Positions 49,911 through 61,234 of a DNA stretch of 64,000 nt are shown piece after piece (position 1 is the first letter of the stretch; each line of letters begins with the position of its first letter). Both the position numbers and the translations under genes were made by a program. The DNA is from Nectonema munidae (Eukaryota > Nematomorpha > Nectonematoida > Nectonematidae). The stretch spans positions 1,211,001-1,275,000 of the forward strand of contig JAUIRK010000097.1 of NCBI GenBank assembly GCA_030549495.1, given 5' to 3'. Below the pieces are notes generated by a model that did not search any database, was not told where the DNA came from, and saw nothing but the letters and a program-made list of their open reading frames with translations.

Positions 49911-50043
49911 CAGGGGCGTAGCCAGAGGGGGGGCAGTGCCCCCCCCCCCCCCAAATACCTTCCAATATGCATATTTCCAATATGCTTGCCCCCCTAAATT
50001 CCTTGCATGCCCCCCAACTTCCATTTTTTTGGCTACGCCACTG
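49911..50043. mobile_element. hAT MITE (133 bp) with 8-bp duplication
   Basis: Ends CAGGGGCGTAGCCAGAGG and, inverted, CAGTGGCGTAGCCAAAAA. Flanked by TATTATTC at 49903-49910 and 50044-50051, identical. C-rich interior. Nested inside the 49148-52689 composite, so it is younger than its host element. Confidence 0.88.
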
Positions 50044-50451
50044 TATTATTCCCTCATCAGTATAGAGTTTTATGGTAACTTAATCCGTATAAGCCACTAC
50101 AAAATGTAGTTTACATTTTTTTTAAATATATGAACAGGTAGTGCATAAAAAAAGTATTTTCTAAATGACTAAAATTTTCTGCGTGTATTATATTTTTGTA
50201 AAAATATTTAAATTTATATAGCATTAATCTAAAAGTGAAAGAATGAATTTATAGAAAAATTAAAGATAGCTTTAAAAAACAAGTTTTTAGTAGACAAAAA
50301 GACTGGGCTATAGTTAACAAACAATAGTGAATTTGTATATAAATACATTTAAACTAATTAAACTTTTATTCAAAAAAAATAAATTTTTTTATTGAAATTA
50401 AAACAAATCAAAACTTTTCCACTGCACAGTATACAGAATTCTTTTTTTCAG

Positions 50452-50592
50452 CATGAGTAAGGTTGGTTAGATACTCGGTTTCGATAACTCAAGGTATTGG
50501 GTTCGATCCCGTATCAGGCCTACTTTCCTCATAGTTCGATAAAAGCGGTGCAATTGTGTCTTCTCGATGAAAACACATCACGGTACATTTAT
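50452..50592 (+). mobile_element. tRNA-derived SINE, copy 3
   Basis: AAGGTTGGTTAGATACTCGG head, B-box GGTTCGATCCC (50510-50520), body ending CACGGTACATTTA. Closely related to copies 1 and 4. Confidence 0.8.
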
Positions 50593-50769
50593 TACAAACA
50601 TTACATCTTGATCGTGTAGATTTTTTACATAAAAACAATTTTTAGGGCATGGGATAGAACTTTTAGTCTGGTTTTCATGTATTTAAATCCCACACTTTTT
50701 ATTTCATTGTTCAAACTTTTTCTATTTAAGCGTTCATACGCAAAAGAAAAAGAGACTTGATAAGATAAA

Positions 50770-52080
50770 TTCTTTAAAAAAAATTTCTTGACATGCTGTA
50801 ACCGTTCTTTTTAGCCAATAAGTATGCATTGTGCCACGAAACACCCAGCATATTGTAATTAAGTAAAACTGGCCATCGATTTGTCTTACGACGACAAGTA
50901 AACTCTTCTATTATGGAGTCCATTGTATCAACACCTCCTTTTGTGTGATCATAATCAATTATAATGTTCAGTTTATTATATTCATTCAAGATCTCTACTT
51001 TGGAATGCGAAGAACTGAGTAAATGAACATTTTTTTGTCTTTCTTACAAATGAGCTCAAACAAATTTTGTTCTATGATCATAAAGCGTCAATAAAGAAGG
51101 AACTTCTCTGCTTTTTATAGTTTTGAAAATAACAGGGATCTTTTTTTCGTTTACTCTGATGGTTCCAATAGAGTTAATTTTTTTTCAAAAGATCTACTGC
51201 AAAACTATTCTTTTTTCCAGAATATATATAAAAATTTAATGTAAATCCATTTGTAGATTCGCACGCCCTAAAAATTTTAATGCCATATTTCCAGGCTTTG
51301 ATAGCATCTAGGTTCTACCTAGAATTTTTCCTCTGTATCCTACAAGCTGCGCGTCTACAGTAATGAAAGCTTCTGGAATATAGTACTTGCGAAGACTTGT
51401 ATTGAAAATACTCCAAACTTCAGATATAGCAGCCAAACAATCAATTTTCCTTCTCTCTATTACGATAGTTATCAAATCTTAGTGCTCTTAGAAAAAATTT
51501 AAGTCTTGTTACACCATTCGTAGCTCTATAAAAAGGAGAACTATCTTTAGGTGACCATAACTCTTGTAAATCACTCATGTTGTCTCTGTCACTTACAGCT
51601 CTACTTAAAAGACCAAAACAAGCAAGAATTTCATCATACGTAGAGTTTTTCATATAATTAGGATACATTGCGTTCTTTCTAGCAGACATGAAATTATATC
51701 GTTAGCTTCACGATTAGTAAACTTCATAATAGTTCTAATAATTATTTCAGAATAAAAAAGATGGAACGAATCTTTTTCATTTGCCAAATTTGTTAACGTT
51801 TTTGATTCACAATTGAGAATGTTTCTTGCTTGTGATCTATTCTCAAAAGGTATGCTAAAATATTTTATTTTGCCAAAAGTAGAAATTGATGAAAAGTCTT
51901 CATTATCTTCATCATCCTTGGAATCTTCGAAAAAACGCGTATACCACCTTCATCATCTCCAACTTCAGTGTCGTCATCGGGGAGATTATTTTCAAAAAAT
52001 TCACCCTTTTCTCATCACTCTCTTCTTGACTTTCATCAGTATAAATTTCAGACGAAACAATTTTTTGAAGGAAAACGAGT
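50770..52080 (-). pseudogene. piggyBac transposase relic
   Basis: Minus-strand pieces in transposase order. FYSEIIIRTIMKFTNREA (about 51700-51760) is the 'LFFTxxhhxxIVxxTN' helix. YDEILACFGLLSRAVSD, LQELWSP and FFLRALRFDNYRNR (51441-51640) are the 'EIxAFIGLLIL...W...RF..hL..LRFDD' block. YYIPEAFITVDAQLVGYRG (about 51310-51370) is the first catalytic Asp with Ala in place of the usual Glu. DHTKGGVDTMDSIIEEFTCR and RWPVLLNYNML (50800-50935) contain the third Asp and following helix. The pieces sit in more than one frame with stops between, and the C-terminal Cys-rich domain is lost. It is flanked by two like-oriented SINEs. Confidence 0.78.
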
Positions 52081-52108
52081 TATTATTATGCTGTTTATGT
52101 TTTTTTTG

Positions 52109-52232
52109 TATTAGATGTTGGATTCGATAACTCAAGGTCTTGGGTTCGATCCCACATCAAGCCTGCTTTCCTCATAGTTCGATACAAGCGGCGCAATTGT
52201 GCCTTCTCAATGAAAACACTCCAGGTACCTTT
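52109..52232 (+). mobile_element. tRNA-derived SINE, copy 4 (5'-truncated)
   Basis: Starts inside the A-box (TTAGATGTTGGATTCG) and has B-box GGTTCGATCCC at 52143-52153. The body ends CCAGGTACCTTTC. Almost identical to copy 1 along its length. Confidence 0.8.
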
Positions 52233-52697
52233 CTTTCTTCTCTACAAAAATAAGCAACAGAAAAAACTTACAAAGAAACTCTATAATGAAAAACAAAAAA
52301 GGTGTGTAATGTTACAAAATGTAGTTACGTATATGGATGGAGATGATTTATCGACTAACCTATCAAATCACACTGTTATGATGAGCTTTTTTCACAGACA
52401 AGAATTGAAGATAAAATAGACATCGTCATAGCAGGAAATAATATTAATGTTAAAAGTTTTACGATAAGAGATAAAAATCGAAAGTCTAACTACAAATTGT
52501 AGCAGCATATACGAAGGAGGATTAAACATATTTTTTAAATTGTCTAAAGATTTTGTGGACACCTTGTACATTCAGCATATAATTGGTTATAATTAATTTA
52601 AAAATAACAATATAATCAGAATATAAATTATATTGTATTTTTCAAAAAAATTTTTGCCCCGTTGAAATATTGTCCTGGGTACGCCCCTAATCGTATG

Positions 52698-53440
52698 CAA
52701 CCCAATGACTTTTTGGGTGAAAAGTTGGCCTCCCAAGTGTTATTAAGAAACTCTGGAAAATTTACAGGCAATTTTCAGTATGAGATTACAATTTTACTTT
52801 TTTAGAATATTCTTTAGCAAAGTAATTAATTTTGATTCAAAATAGAGATAATAGATGAATGAAGGGATCGTTCACAATTGACGTCAACCTTTTTTTTGAT
52901 AAATTTCAACCCTCTCCCCCCCCCCCCCCCCCTCATATCAACTTTTAGATATATCATAACTTAACAAAATCCAAAGTGAACGACTCCTAAGATCTGATGA
53001 ACTAAATCAGCTATGTTTGTTGGCGAATGCAAACTTGTAAAAATCACTATGATGGCGATATATTATATTGATTTTATAATTATCATTTATAAAACGTTAC
53101 AGGATTGTAAAAAATTATTTCAAAAAACTTAAAAAATATGAAGTTAATTTATTTCTTCATTGAATTTATTATTATGAACTATCAAAAATATTTAGGACTG
53201 AAACAATATCATCATCAGTATGAAAATTTTTTACCATTCCGACTTATATTTGGTAAAGCTATTGAACAACCCTCCTTCTCACCCTAAAGCCTTGCATTAT
53301 ATATGTATGAAAGAAATGAGATAAAAACTAAGTTCACCATTCTACGAATCATAACCGATTGGCGAGAAATGCAGAAAGTAACTAATATCTTTACCAAAAA
53401 TTTATCAAAGAAGGTAACGTTAGCAAAAAAATGTTACATC
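52698..53440. other. AT-rich spacer with poly-C run
   Basis: No gene recognised; a C-run sits at 52917-52933. Confidence 0.3.
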
Positions 53441-54500
53441 AGACTTAGAGTGAACAAATCTGAATATAACAAACTGCGCGTAAAAAAAATCAGATTTGTC
53501 AAATTGTGCGTTAGCTTTCAAGACAGCCTGAATGGTTGGTTTCGAATTTCTGCATCCAATCAAAATTGCTTTAAAATGTTCATCAGTGTCTTGATTTCAT
53601 ACATCATTTTTGAAACTATTTGCTCAGAAACCAAAGTTGTCCAAAACATTGATGTCATACTGGTGACAAATTTCTTCAATTTTGGAAACTCAACAGTAGA
53701 AAGGCGGTAAAATTCTAAAGTTATTTGCTTGGAAATCAATGAGCTCCAACTGGCACATAATCAAGGTTAGAATCATAAAAGGATGTCACTATCAATTCTG
53801 TTGAGATGGGTAATTCTCTACAAGAAATTTCAAGTCACAAATAATCTTTTTCAACAAATCAAGGTTAACATCTTCAGCGAGTGTAGCATAAAATTTAAAA
53901 CAATGAAGTTCATTCCTCTGTGATGTGATATCGACCAAATATAACAACTTTGACATCCAAATAGGATATGACAGATCAGCTCTATATGAAAAGTTCTGAG
54001 ATACTTGAAAGATCAGTAGATTATTCTAAAGCGAGAAAATAGATGTTCCTAGATTTCTCGCGTATCTGCAACAATACTCTCTAACTTTCTCTCGCATAGT
54101 TCTTATATTCTCCACACAACTGAACTTTTAGAAAGTCAAAAACTTCCAAACAAAACAGCTCTCAGGACACAAGTTACTTGCAACTTTAAGCACACACTCT
54201 TTGAAAAGGTTGCTATCAGTAAACGGATTTTCTCGCTTTGCTATTTTATGCACTGTTTTATGAATTCTGCGAGAGGTAAATCCATCAGAAAATTTTGTTT
54301 TTAAAACATTTTCATTAAAACTAATATTTCTGAAAACGTAACATGTCAGTGTCGCCCAAGATTGTACTCCTTTAAAATCTAAACACTTTCGATGCATACT
54401 ACTCAACTCGCTTGCTGGTTGTTTGTTTCCACAAACGAGTACTTTTATCCATAAAAAGCGAAAATAAGTCTCAGTATTTCTTTTCTTCGTAGCCATAACA
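53440..54500 (-). pseudogene. Degraded hAT transposase, GTF2IRD2/ZBED5-like
   Basis: The minus strand begins MATKKRNTETYFRFLW at 54496 and carries KIAKRENPFTDSNLFKECVL with EVA-like VASNLCPES. This matches 'IAxxGKPFTDGELIKxCLLEVAEEICPE', a diagnostic stretch of the GTF2IRD2/EPM2AIP1/ZBED5 class of hAT-derived proteins. Far downstream on the same strand, QLELIDFQANN (about 53730-53765), an 'FYxxhSxxxFPxL'-like stretch and LDNFGF (about 53625-53645) correspond to the C-terminal dimerisation part. Stops and frame changes are frequent. Ends were not found. Confidence 0.6.
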
Positions 54501-56178
54501 AAATTAAAAAGTAATTAGAAGCTGATTTTGTGGTAACTGGTAAAACAACAGCGCACAAAATGTACATGTTATAATAAAGAATATCAGGTAACAATTTTTA
54601 TAAATATATATATAGGTCGAACTAAAAAAATAGCATAGAAATATGCTAGATCAAAACATGTTTTAGCAGGTCTGATGAACTCCAGTCATAAGGCGATTAA
54701 TATATAACGTTTAAACAGTTCCTTTTAACAAGCTCACATATCTCTTGATTTTAGTTTTGCTATTTTTTTTAAAAATACATTGGTATTGAAAATATTTTAT
54801 CAAATTTATAATGAATGCTACAAATTGCATTTTTTATTTTTAAATATATATCTTGTTGAAGGAACAAGATATATATATTTAAGCACCCTTTGAAGATATA
54901 TATTTAAAACAAGATTTTGAAAGAAAAGAATTAATTTTTGTATAAAAGTTAATGTTTAAATACTTGATAAAATAATGGATAGAGAAAAGCTTTAAAATTT
55001 ATTTCTTATAAAAAAAAATCTTCATTACTAAATTAGGAAAAAAATTATCCCAAATAAAAAATAAATTTCAAATAAACAAAAAAAATATTATTTAAAATTA
55101 AAAATTAAGGAGGAGAAAATAAATTGTCTCTTAAACATGGGGCGTGACTAATTTGTGCCAACCTCAATTTTTTAGTGCCAACCTCAAGAAAACTTTTTTT
55201 TAAACAAATAATTTTAATCTTATATATTAAATAATACTTTAAAACCAATATTCATTTAATTTCAAGAATTTTCTTTGCTTCAATTTTTTTTAATACTAAT
55301 TAATAATGTTTTTTTCAAGTTTTTTGATTTTTTCAGGCATTTTTATACAAACTTAACAATTCAACTAAAATTTAAATGCTCCTTCGTTTATAATCGGAAT
55401 TTCAAAATTAGTAAGGCTTTCAAATTAACTTTTAATATTAAATACTATCTTTTTTCTTATCTAATAAAATTTGTTGTGATTATAACTCATTTATAATTTC
55501 TAAATTTCATGACCTTATTTTTAAATGCTATTTTGTAACATTATATTGGTTAGTGAATATTAATCGATGTAACGAACAGATTAACTATGATTTAACAATA
55601 TTATTATTTTAAATAAAATTTTAAAACATTAAACAATTTTTGTTGGAATTTTTTCATGATAAAATTTTCAAAATTCGTAAAATTGTGATAGATAATATAA
55701 GCAAATAATTTATAGAAAATAAGATAAAGAGATAATTTTTTCTTTGTTGTTAATATATAGGCGTTTAACAATGCCAAAACCTAATAAAGTTTCTCCCTTA
55801 GATTAATTAATATATATTGACTTAAATTATATTTATAAGTTTTTTTCCTAATAACTACAAAATATGTTGTTAATATCAATAAAAAAATAAGAGATTTTCT
55901 TTTTTCAATTTTCTACATAAATTTCCTATTTCTTTCAAAAAAAATAAACTCTCTATTTTTAATTAAATATAATGCAAAATTTCCAGTAACGATTGATTTT
56001 AGCCAAAGTATTAAGCTTTTAAGCCATATTAAGTCTGTGTGATAAAAAGCCAAATTTTATACATATAATTCTTATGGCACAAAAATTAATCAAAAGTTAA
56101 TTTGTTCTTTTGAGACAACTATCGAATACCAATTGTAATAATTCTTCCCATTGTCCAGGTATGGAAGATTATTCATCC
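54501..56178. other. Very AT-rich spacer
   Basis: No gene recognised. A strong hairpin lies at 54842-54880 (AAATATATATCTTGTT / AACAAGATATATATATTT). Confidence 0.3.
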
Positions 56179-56186
56179 CTTAGATA

Positions 56187-59100
56187 CAGGCCCGTAGCTA
56201 GAACTTTTCACTTGGGAGGGCTGGAAAAAAATTTAGGGGGGCTAAATATTTTTACAAAAAATTTTTTTATATTTGTGGTTTATCTTTCCTGCCTTCAAAA
56301 AAATGACTTTTTGAAAATTTTTTTATAAACAATAAGTGTCAAACTTTTACTTTACATGTTTTGAAAAATAAAACAATATTAAAATCAAAACAAAATTAAT
56401 CTTCTTGACTTTTTTGAAAACTCTTTGCAAAATTCAATGAAATCAATGTTTTTCAACCTTTTAGATTCAAAACCAATCATTGAGAGATTCGCTTTGCGAG
56501 TACTCAACATTGTTCTCCTTTGTGGAGTGTCTATATTTGATAGAGTCGAAAATGATGACTCACATAAAGCTGTAGAACATGGGAAAGAAGCAAGGCTGGC
56601 AACAAAATTGTAAGTATCAGTGAAAACTTCTCTTTGCTCGTAAAGAACTTTCACAATATTTGGAATGGTAAACAAAACATTTTTTTTCTTCAGATAATTT
56701 TGCACCACTAATAACTCGGCTTCTGGAGGAATTTTGATAAGTTTGCTTATTTCTTGAAAGTTTTTAGTTTTGAAGCTTTCTGTTGATAGTTGAGTTATTA
56801 TAGAAGCAATTTCTTTATACAAACATGAGTTTTGATTGAAGCGTTTTTCATATTCAGTTAAAATGTGATCAATGGCGGAAAAAAATGAACTTTTGAGAAC
56901 TAAAATAATTTTATCTAATCTTTGTCCAGTGGGACAAGTCACTATAACATTTTTAAGTCGAGAACTAGAAAAAGTTTTTCTTTTCGAATTAACGTTTTCA
57001 ATATTTTCTTTACCAATCATCTCTTCTCCAGTTTTCTTAACATCTTCAAAAACATATTCACTTCTTAGTTTTTTTATCTCAGCAAAAACGCTATCTGATA
57101 TCTCCATTGCTGCAGCAAGATCAATTTCTCTTTTTTGGAAGACTTTATCTGCAGGTTGTATCAAACTTAAAACTTTTTCTACTAAAACGGCTGCAAATGT
57201 AAATTTAATGTTTGAAAGTGTTGAATAAAATCCTTTTGCTTCTACTACAATTCCACCATCTATAGAAGCATCTCTGAGATTTATAATTGTTTTTAAAGTT
57301 TTTCTTATTTGACAAAATTCAGAGATGATAGCTTTTGTAGTTTGATAATGTCCGCTCCATCTTTGTTCTAATAATCTTTTCAAAGATATTCCATTATAAT
57401 GTTTTGCAACTTTTGGACGTCGAAAAAAGGTATACAACGACTTACACTGATCGCAAAAGTCTTTGATAATTTTGTTATTACTAAAAGTGTCAATAATAAT
57501 TAAATGAAGACGGTGATTTAGACAATGAACATAGGGAATTTTTCTTCCTAGTTTTTGTTGTAGAATTGCTTGTACTCCACCGTTGCACCCACTCATGACA
57601 CTTGCTCCATCAAAACATTGAGAAAGAAGTTTTCCAGAATCGATATCAGTTTCGTTCAGAATATCTATGCACTTTGAAGCAATTGAATTTGCATCGAGTT
57701 CATTATGATGAAGCGTAACAATGTCTAGCAATGATTCGTGAATTTTTCCATTTTTAACATAACGGATACCGATTGATATATTCTCTGTATTAGTTTTGTC
57801 TCTTGTGCCATCCATCATAAGTGAAAAGTTACCTGAATCGCATTCTTTAATATTGTTTGCAACAGAGTTTCTAACCATATAATGGAGAGTAGAAATAACT
57901 TCATTTTGCAGTTGTGGAGAAGTGTATTTTGCATTCTGTTGAACATGAGAATTAATTATTTCTTTTAAGGTGCCGTCTTTTTCAATAGTGTAGTCAAAAA
58001 GGTTATTGAAAAGACCTTCTTCCTTAGATATATCTTCGTTGAATGTTCCTCTGAAAGCCAATTGATTGCTTGCTAGAAATTTAATTACATCAAGAATTGA
58101 TCTCAAATAATATCTATTTTTTTCTATTGCACCTCTGCAAACGAGAGTCGAAACAGAAGTGTCATTTTCCAAACGATGCTTTTTCTCTTTCCAAGCTGCC
58201 ATTGAGTCAAGGTGAGAGCATGATGCCTGATGTTTGAGAAATCCTTTGTTTCCTTCATTTGCTTTTTTCCAGTTAGAAAAGCCATTCAAAGTAAAAGCTG
58301 TGTCTCTTTGATTAATTTTGGCAAAAAGTCTACAGGGAAAGCAAAAAGCAGCGTCTTTCATAACTGAGTATTCAAGCCAAGGATATAAATTGTACCAGTT
58401 TTTCTGAAATGAACGTGAATCCGAATTTTTTGGAAAATTTATAATTGGACACGATCTACTATCTTTACTTAAATCAGTAATACTATTATGTTCAACATTA
58501 TCTTCACAGATTATTTCTTGATGTTCTTGTCGAAACTTCTTTGCAGGAAGAGAATCAAGATTACTAGAGCTTGCTTCGCTTTTCTTATTTTTTTTTATTA
58601 CAAATTTATCCATAAAATTCTGAAAGTGTTTAAATAGCTAAACAAATAATCATGAACTTACACAGTATTAATTATATCATTTATTTATTTAAAAAATTTT
58701 TGGATAAAAATTGTGCATATTGTAACTATCACACTTCATTTAAACACTGAATTCATAACATTTTAAATTTTGTAATTATAAATTTATATCAAATTATTTT
58801 ATTTTCTAAAAAAAGGGAATTTTGCTAAAAAAATAAGAAAAAGATCAATAACTGAAATTAGTTACATATACATTTCAAAATCAAAATATAAAAATTAAAT
58901 ATAAAGTAAATAATAATTTGAAAAACTATTGAAAAACATAAATATAATAAAACTGAGAAATTTTTGTTTAATTTTTGCTCAAATATAAAAATACTTTCAA
59001 TATATTAAATTTAAAAACCACTTGTAGCCATTGCAAAACTGTGACAGAAAAATATTGTTTTTAATTATAAAAAAAGATAAATAAATAATATTGGATAAAC

Positions 59101-59281
59101 AGTTAAATACAGTCAGAAGTCGCATTTAAACAGAGTCATAAAAAAAGGATAAAAATCCTATGCTATAAAAACAATGTTGAAGAAAAAATATAAAAGGGGG
59201 GCTTTCCATTTTAGTTAGGGGGGCTTTCTATATTATTTAGGGGGGCTCAGCCCCCCCTTGCCCCCTCTGTCTACAGGCCTG
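56187..59281 (-). mobile_element. Complete-looking hAT transposon (3095 bp)
   Basis: Termini CAGGCCCGTAGCTAGAAC and, inverted, CAGGCCTGTAGACAGAGG. Flanked by an identical 8-bp duplication CTTAGATA (56179-56186 and 59282-59289). Subterminal GGGGGGCT repeats occur near both ends (56207-56241; 59197-59264), likely transposase-binding sites. It contains one uninterrupted transposase ORF. The sharp duplication and open frame indicate a young, possibly still mobile copy. Confidence 0.93.
56385..58613 (-). CDS. hAT transposase, TTF-finger/DUF4371 (ZMYM1-like) type
   Basis: 742 aa, unbroken, ATG at 58611-58613. An N-terminal basic leader is followed by a TTF-type zinc finger (about 64-150: SRSFQKNWY, WLEYS, FCFPCR, GFSNWKKA, GFLKHQASCSH). 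A DUF4371-type RNase-H-like core carries MDGTRDKT (first catalytic Asp, residue 268), CFDGASVMSG (second Asp, 335), HCLNHRLHL (363-371) and QRWSGH (the RW motif, 418-419). The C-terminal dimerisation helix has FPCSTALCESSFSTLSNI (677-694) with the usual Glu after Cys. Host proteins annotated 'ZMYM1-like' share this layout. It sits inside terminal repeats with a target duplication, so it is transposon-encoded and not a host gene. It would excise and insert the element by cut-and-paste. Confidence 0.93.
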   Translation of the reverse strand: MDKFVIKKNKKSEASSSNLDSLPAKKFRQEHQEIICEDNVEHNSITDLSKDSRSCPIINFPKNSDSRSFQKNWYNLYPWLEYSVMKDAAFCFPCRLFAKINQRDTAFTLNGFSNWKKANEGNKGFLKHQASCSHLDSMAAWKEKKHRLENDTSVSTLVCRGAIEKNRYYLRSILDVIKFLASNQLAFRGTFNEDISKEEGLFNNLFDYTIEKDGTLKEIINSHVQQNAKYTSPQLQNEVISTLHYMVRNSVANNIKECDSGNFSLMMDGTRDKTNTENISIGIRYVKNGKIHESLLDIVTLHHNELDANSIASKCIDILNETDIDSGKLLSQCFDGASVMSGCNGGVQAILQQKLGRKIPYVHCLNHRLHLIIIDTFSNNKIIKDFCDQCKSLYTFFRRPKVAKHYNGISLKRLLEQRWSGHYQTTKAIISEFCQIRKTLKTIINLRDASIDGGIVVEAKGFYSTLSNIKFTFAAVLVEKVLSLIQPADKVFQKREIDLAAAMEISDSVFAEIKKLRSEYVFEDVKKTGEEMIGKENIENVNSKRKTFSSSRLKNVIVTCPTGQRLDKIILVLKSSFFSAIDHILTEYEKRFNQNSCLYKEIASIITQLSTESFKTKNFQEISKLIKIPPEAELLVVQNYLKKKNVLFTIPNIVKVLYEQREVFTDTYNFVASLASFPCSTALCESSFSTLSNIDTPQRRTMLSTRKANLSMIGFESKRLKNIDFIEFCKEFSKKSRRLILF

Positions 59282-59289
59282 CTTAGATA

Positions 59290-60340
59290 CCGACAATTAA
59301 TAAAAACTATTCGATGCAAGCTACTTCTATTTTTACCAGCGTAGATTTTTTATTGTAAAATTCAGATAATTCAATAAGTTATCATCTACGACAAGGGCAA
59401 GGAATTAATATAAAACTTTGGAAAATTTATTTGTCGATGTTAACAATTAACGTGACATAAATGTAAGTTTTGACACAAACAATTGAGAGTTGAAATACAA
59501 TAAAAATATAATGAATTTACAAATCTAAACACGGTATTATTTTTTGAAATATTTAATATCTAAGCTAATTGCTAGATATTGCTAAGCTAATATCTTTCAA
59601 ATTTGTGTGTGCTTTGCATTGTCGTCAACGCCATTTTATATTGGTCTCAATATTAAGTGATTTTTGTCTAAATTAAATTTTCACAAAGAGTGGCTAAGGA
59701 TTTATGAGATTGGTTTAGTATAATCTTATTCTCCACCATAATTAGATTTAATCCAATCATAATTTAGCCATAAAACCTTATTGAAAATAGGTCTGAAGTA
59801 TATACTGATTTAACAAATTCACGAAACCCATATATTTATTATAACTAATATTCTATTGATTCGTATCTATATTTTTGTGTGTCATTTTTTGCCGAAATAA
59901 ACAATCTTGAAGTATTTTAAAAAAATTAGAAATAATGCAATGTATTTTAATATTTTTTAACTATTCAGAATGAAAAATATTTTTTTACCCTTTATATTAG
60001 TTGAAAATTTAAAATAAACCAAGATCCCAAAACTTTTACAAAACTCATTTTTTCAAATAAATTAAACAAAATATGATATTTATCAACGTTTTAAACTAAA
60101 TAGAATGAAATAAAGCTAAAAGATCGGAATAGTTTATATTCATTTAATTAACTTTTGAAATTTTCTTTTATCAAAAGAAACAAATTTTATTTTATAAAAA
60201 TTATGTTATGAAAAAAATTTGTATGCATCTGCTTTTAAATAATTCAGTGGCTGATTATAACCAAAGGATTCGTTAATTTTTTCGTCTGAAGTTAATCAAA
60301 AATAAAACCTGTTCTTTTAAAAAACGTATATAAATTAAAC
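59290..60340. other. AT-rich spacer upstream of piggyBac relic
   Basis: No transposase motif recognised here, although the missing N-terminal two-thirds of the piggyBac downstream would be expected in this space. Confidence 0.3.
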
Positions 60341-60344
60341 TAAA

Positions 60345-61234
60345 AATAATTATAGTTGGTAAAAATAATTATAGTAATAAAAATAGGCTGAAAGAATGTT
60401 CTCTGATAGATTTCAACAAATTAAAAAAAGAGCCTAGAGGTTATTTTGAGGTTTACAATAATGCTGAACTAGAAGCTGTTGTGTGGAAAGATAATTCTGT
60501 CGTAACTGTCTGCAGCAATTTCGAGGGCGCCTATCCTGTAAACTTTGTAAATAGGAAATCTAAATCAAAAGGTAAAACAAGTGTGAAAAGACCAAATTTA
60601 ATCAAGTCGTATAATTGTTGCATGGGTGGTGTGGATATTTTAGATAGAAGCCTTGCTGACTGGAGACCTTCAATCAAAGGAAAGAAATGGTACTGGAATC
60701 TGATGATAAATGCATTGAATATTGGATTTGTTTTTTGTTGGAGACTAAACAATATTGTAAATGAACAATATCAACCTCAAAAAGAATTTGGTAGGACGAT
60801 TGTTCAAATTTTGCTGAAAAGAAATCACGTTAGAAAAAGGATACGATCGGGTCCTTCAAGTGAAATACACGAGGAAGTAAGATTCGATGGTTATGGTCAC
60901 ATACCTCAGTCTTCTCCTGTCGGAATTTGTGTTTTATGCAAAAAAAATTGTAGAATTGCTTGCAAAAAATGCAACAAACAACTTCATATTAAAACTTGTT
61001 TTCAAAAATTTCATGAAGCTTAATTTTTTTATGAATAAATTCAGATTTACTTATTTTGTGTTTTTTTATAGACCTCGGTCCATTCACTACATTTGTAGTG
61101 CTTATTATTTTTTGAAGAAAAAATTTTTTTTTCTTTAAAAAACTATTTTGTAAGTTAAAATTATTGTAAAGATTCAATAAAATTAAAAAAATATGTGCAA
61201 AACTAGTATTTTTAATTATGTGGTCTTAAATGGG
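60345..61234 (+). pseudogene. 5'-truncated piggyBac element with right terminus
   Basis: One open plus-strand frame runs from about 60345 to the TAA at 61021-61023. It starts with NKNRLKECSL and EPRGYFEVY, then VVWKDNSVVTVCSNFEG (the 'VxWxDNKxVxLxSN' block), NCCMGGVDILDRSL (third catalytic Asp) and WYWNLMINALNIGFV. It ends with a Cys-rich domain (GICVLCKKNCRIACKKCNK, then H, C, H) that binds the element ends. The first two catalytic Asp blocks are missing. The right terminus is at 61234: inverted it reads CCCATTTAAGACCACA, followed by TTAA at 61235-61238. The C-terminal coding part looks unbroken, so truncation came from loss of the 5' half. Confidence 0.8.

Larger units (their letters stand above)
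49148..52689. mobile_element. hAT-bounded composite holding nested transposons
   Basis: The outer ends are CAGGGGCGTACCCACAGG and, inverted, TAGGGGCGTACCCAGGAC, 13 of the first 14 bases matching. They are flanked by the 8-bp duplication ATCGTATG (49140-49147 and 52690-52697). Between them lie, in order, a mariner-type transposase fragment, a hAT MITE with its own 8-bp duplication, a SINE, a piggyBac transposase relic on the minus strand and a second SINE. No hAT transposase is recognised, so the outer element is non-autonomous or was filled by later insertions. Confidence 0.75.

Noticed and set aside
53303-53710. 135-codon plus-strand reading frame
   Set aside because: It is opposite the hAT remnant, whose C-terminal motifs read on the minus strand.
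56872-57228. 118-codon plus-strand frame inside the hAT transposase
   Set aside because: Antisense shadow of the unbroken 742-codon gene.
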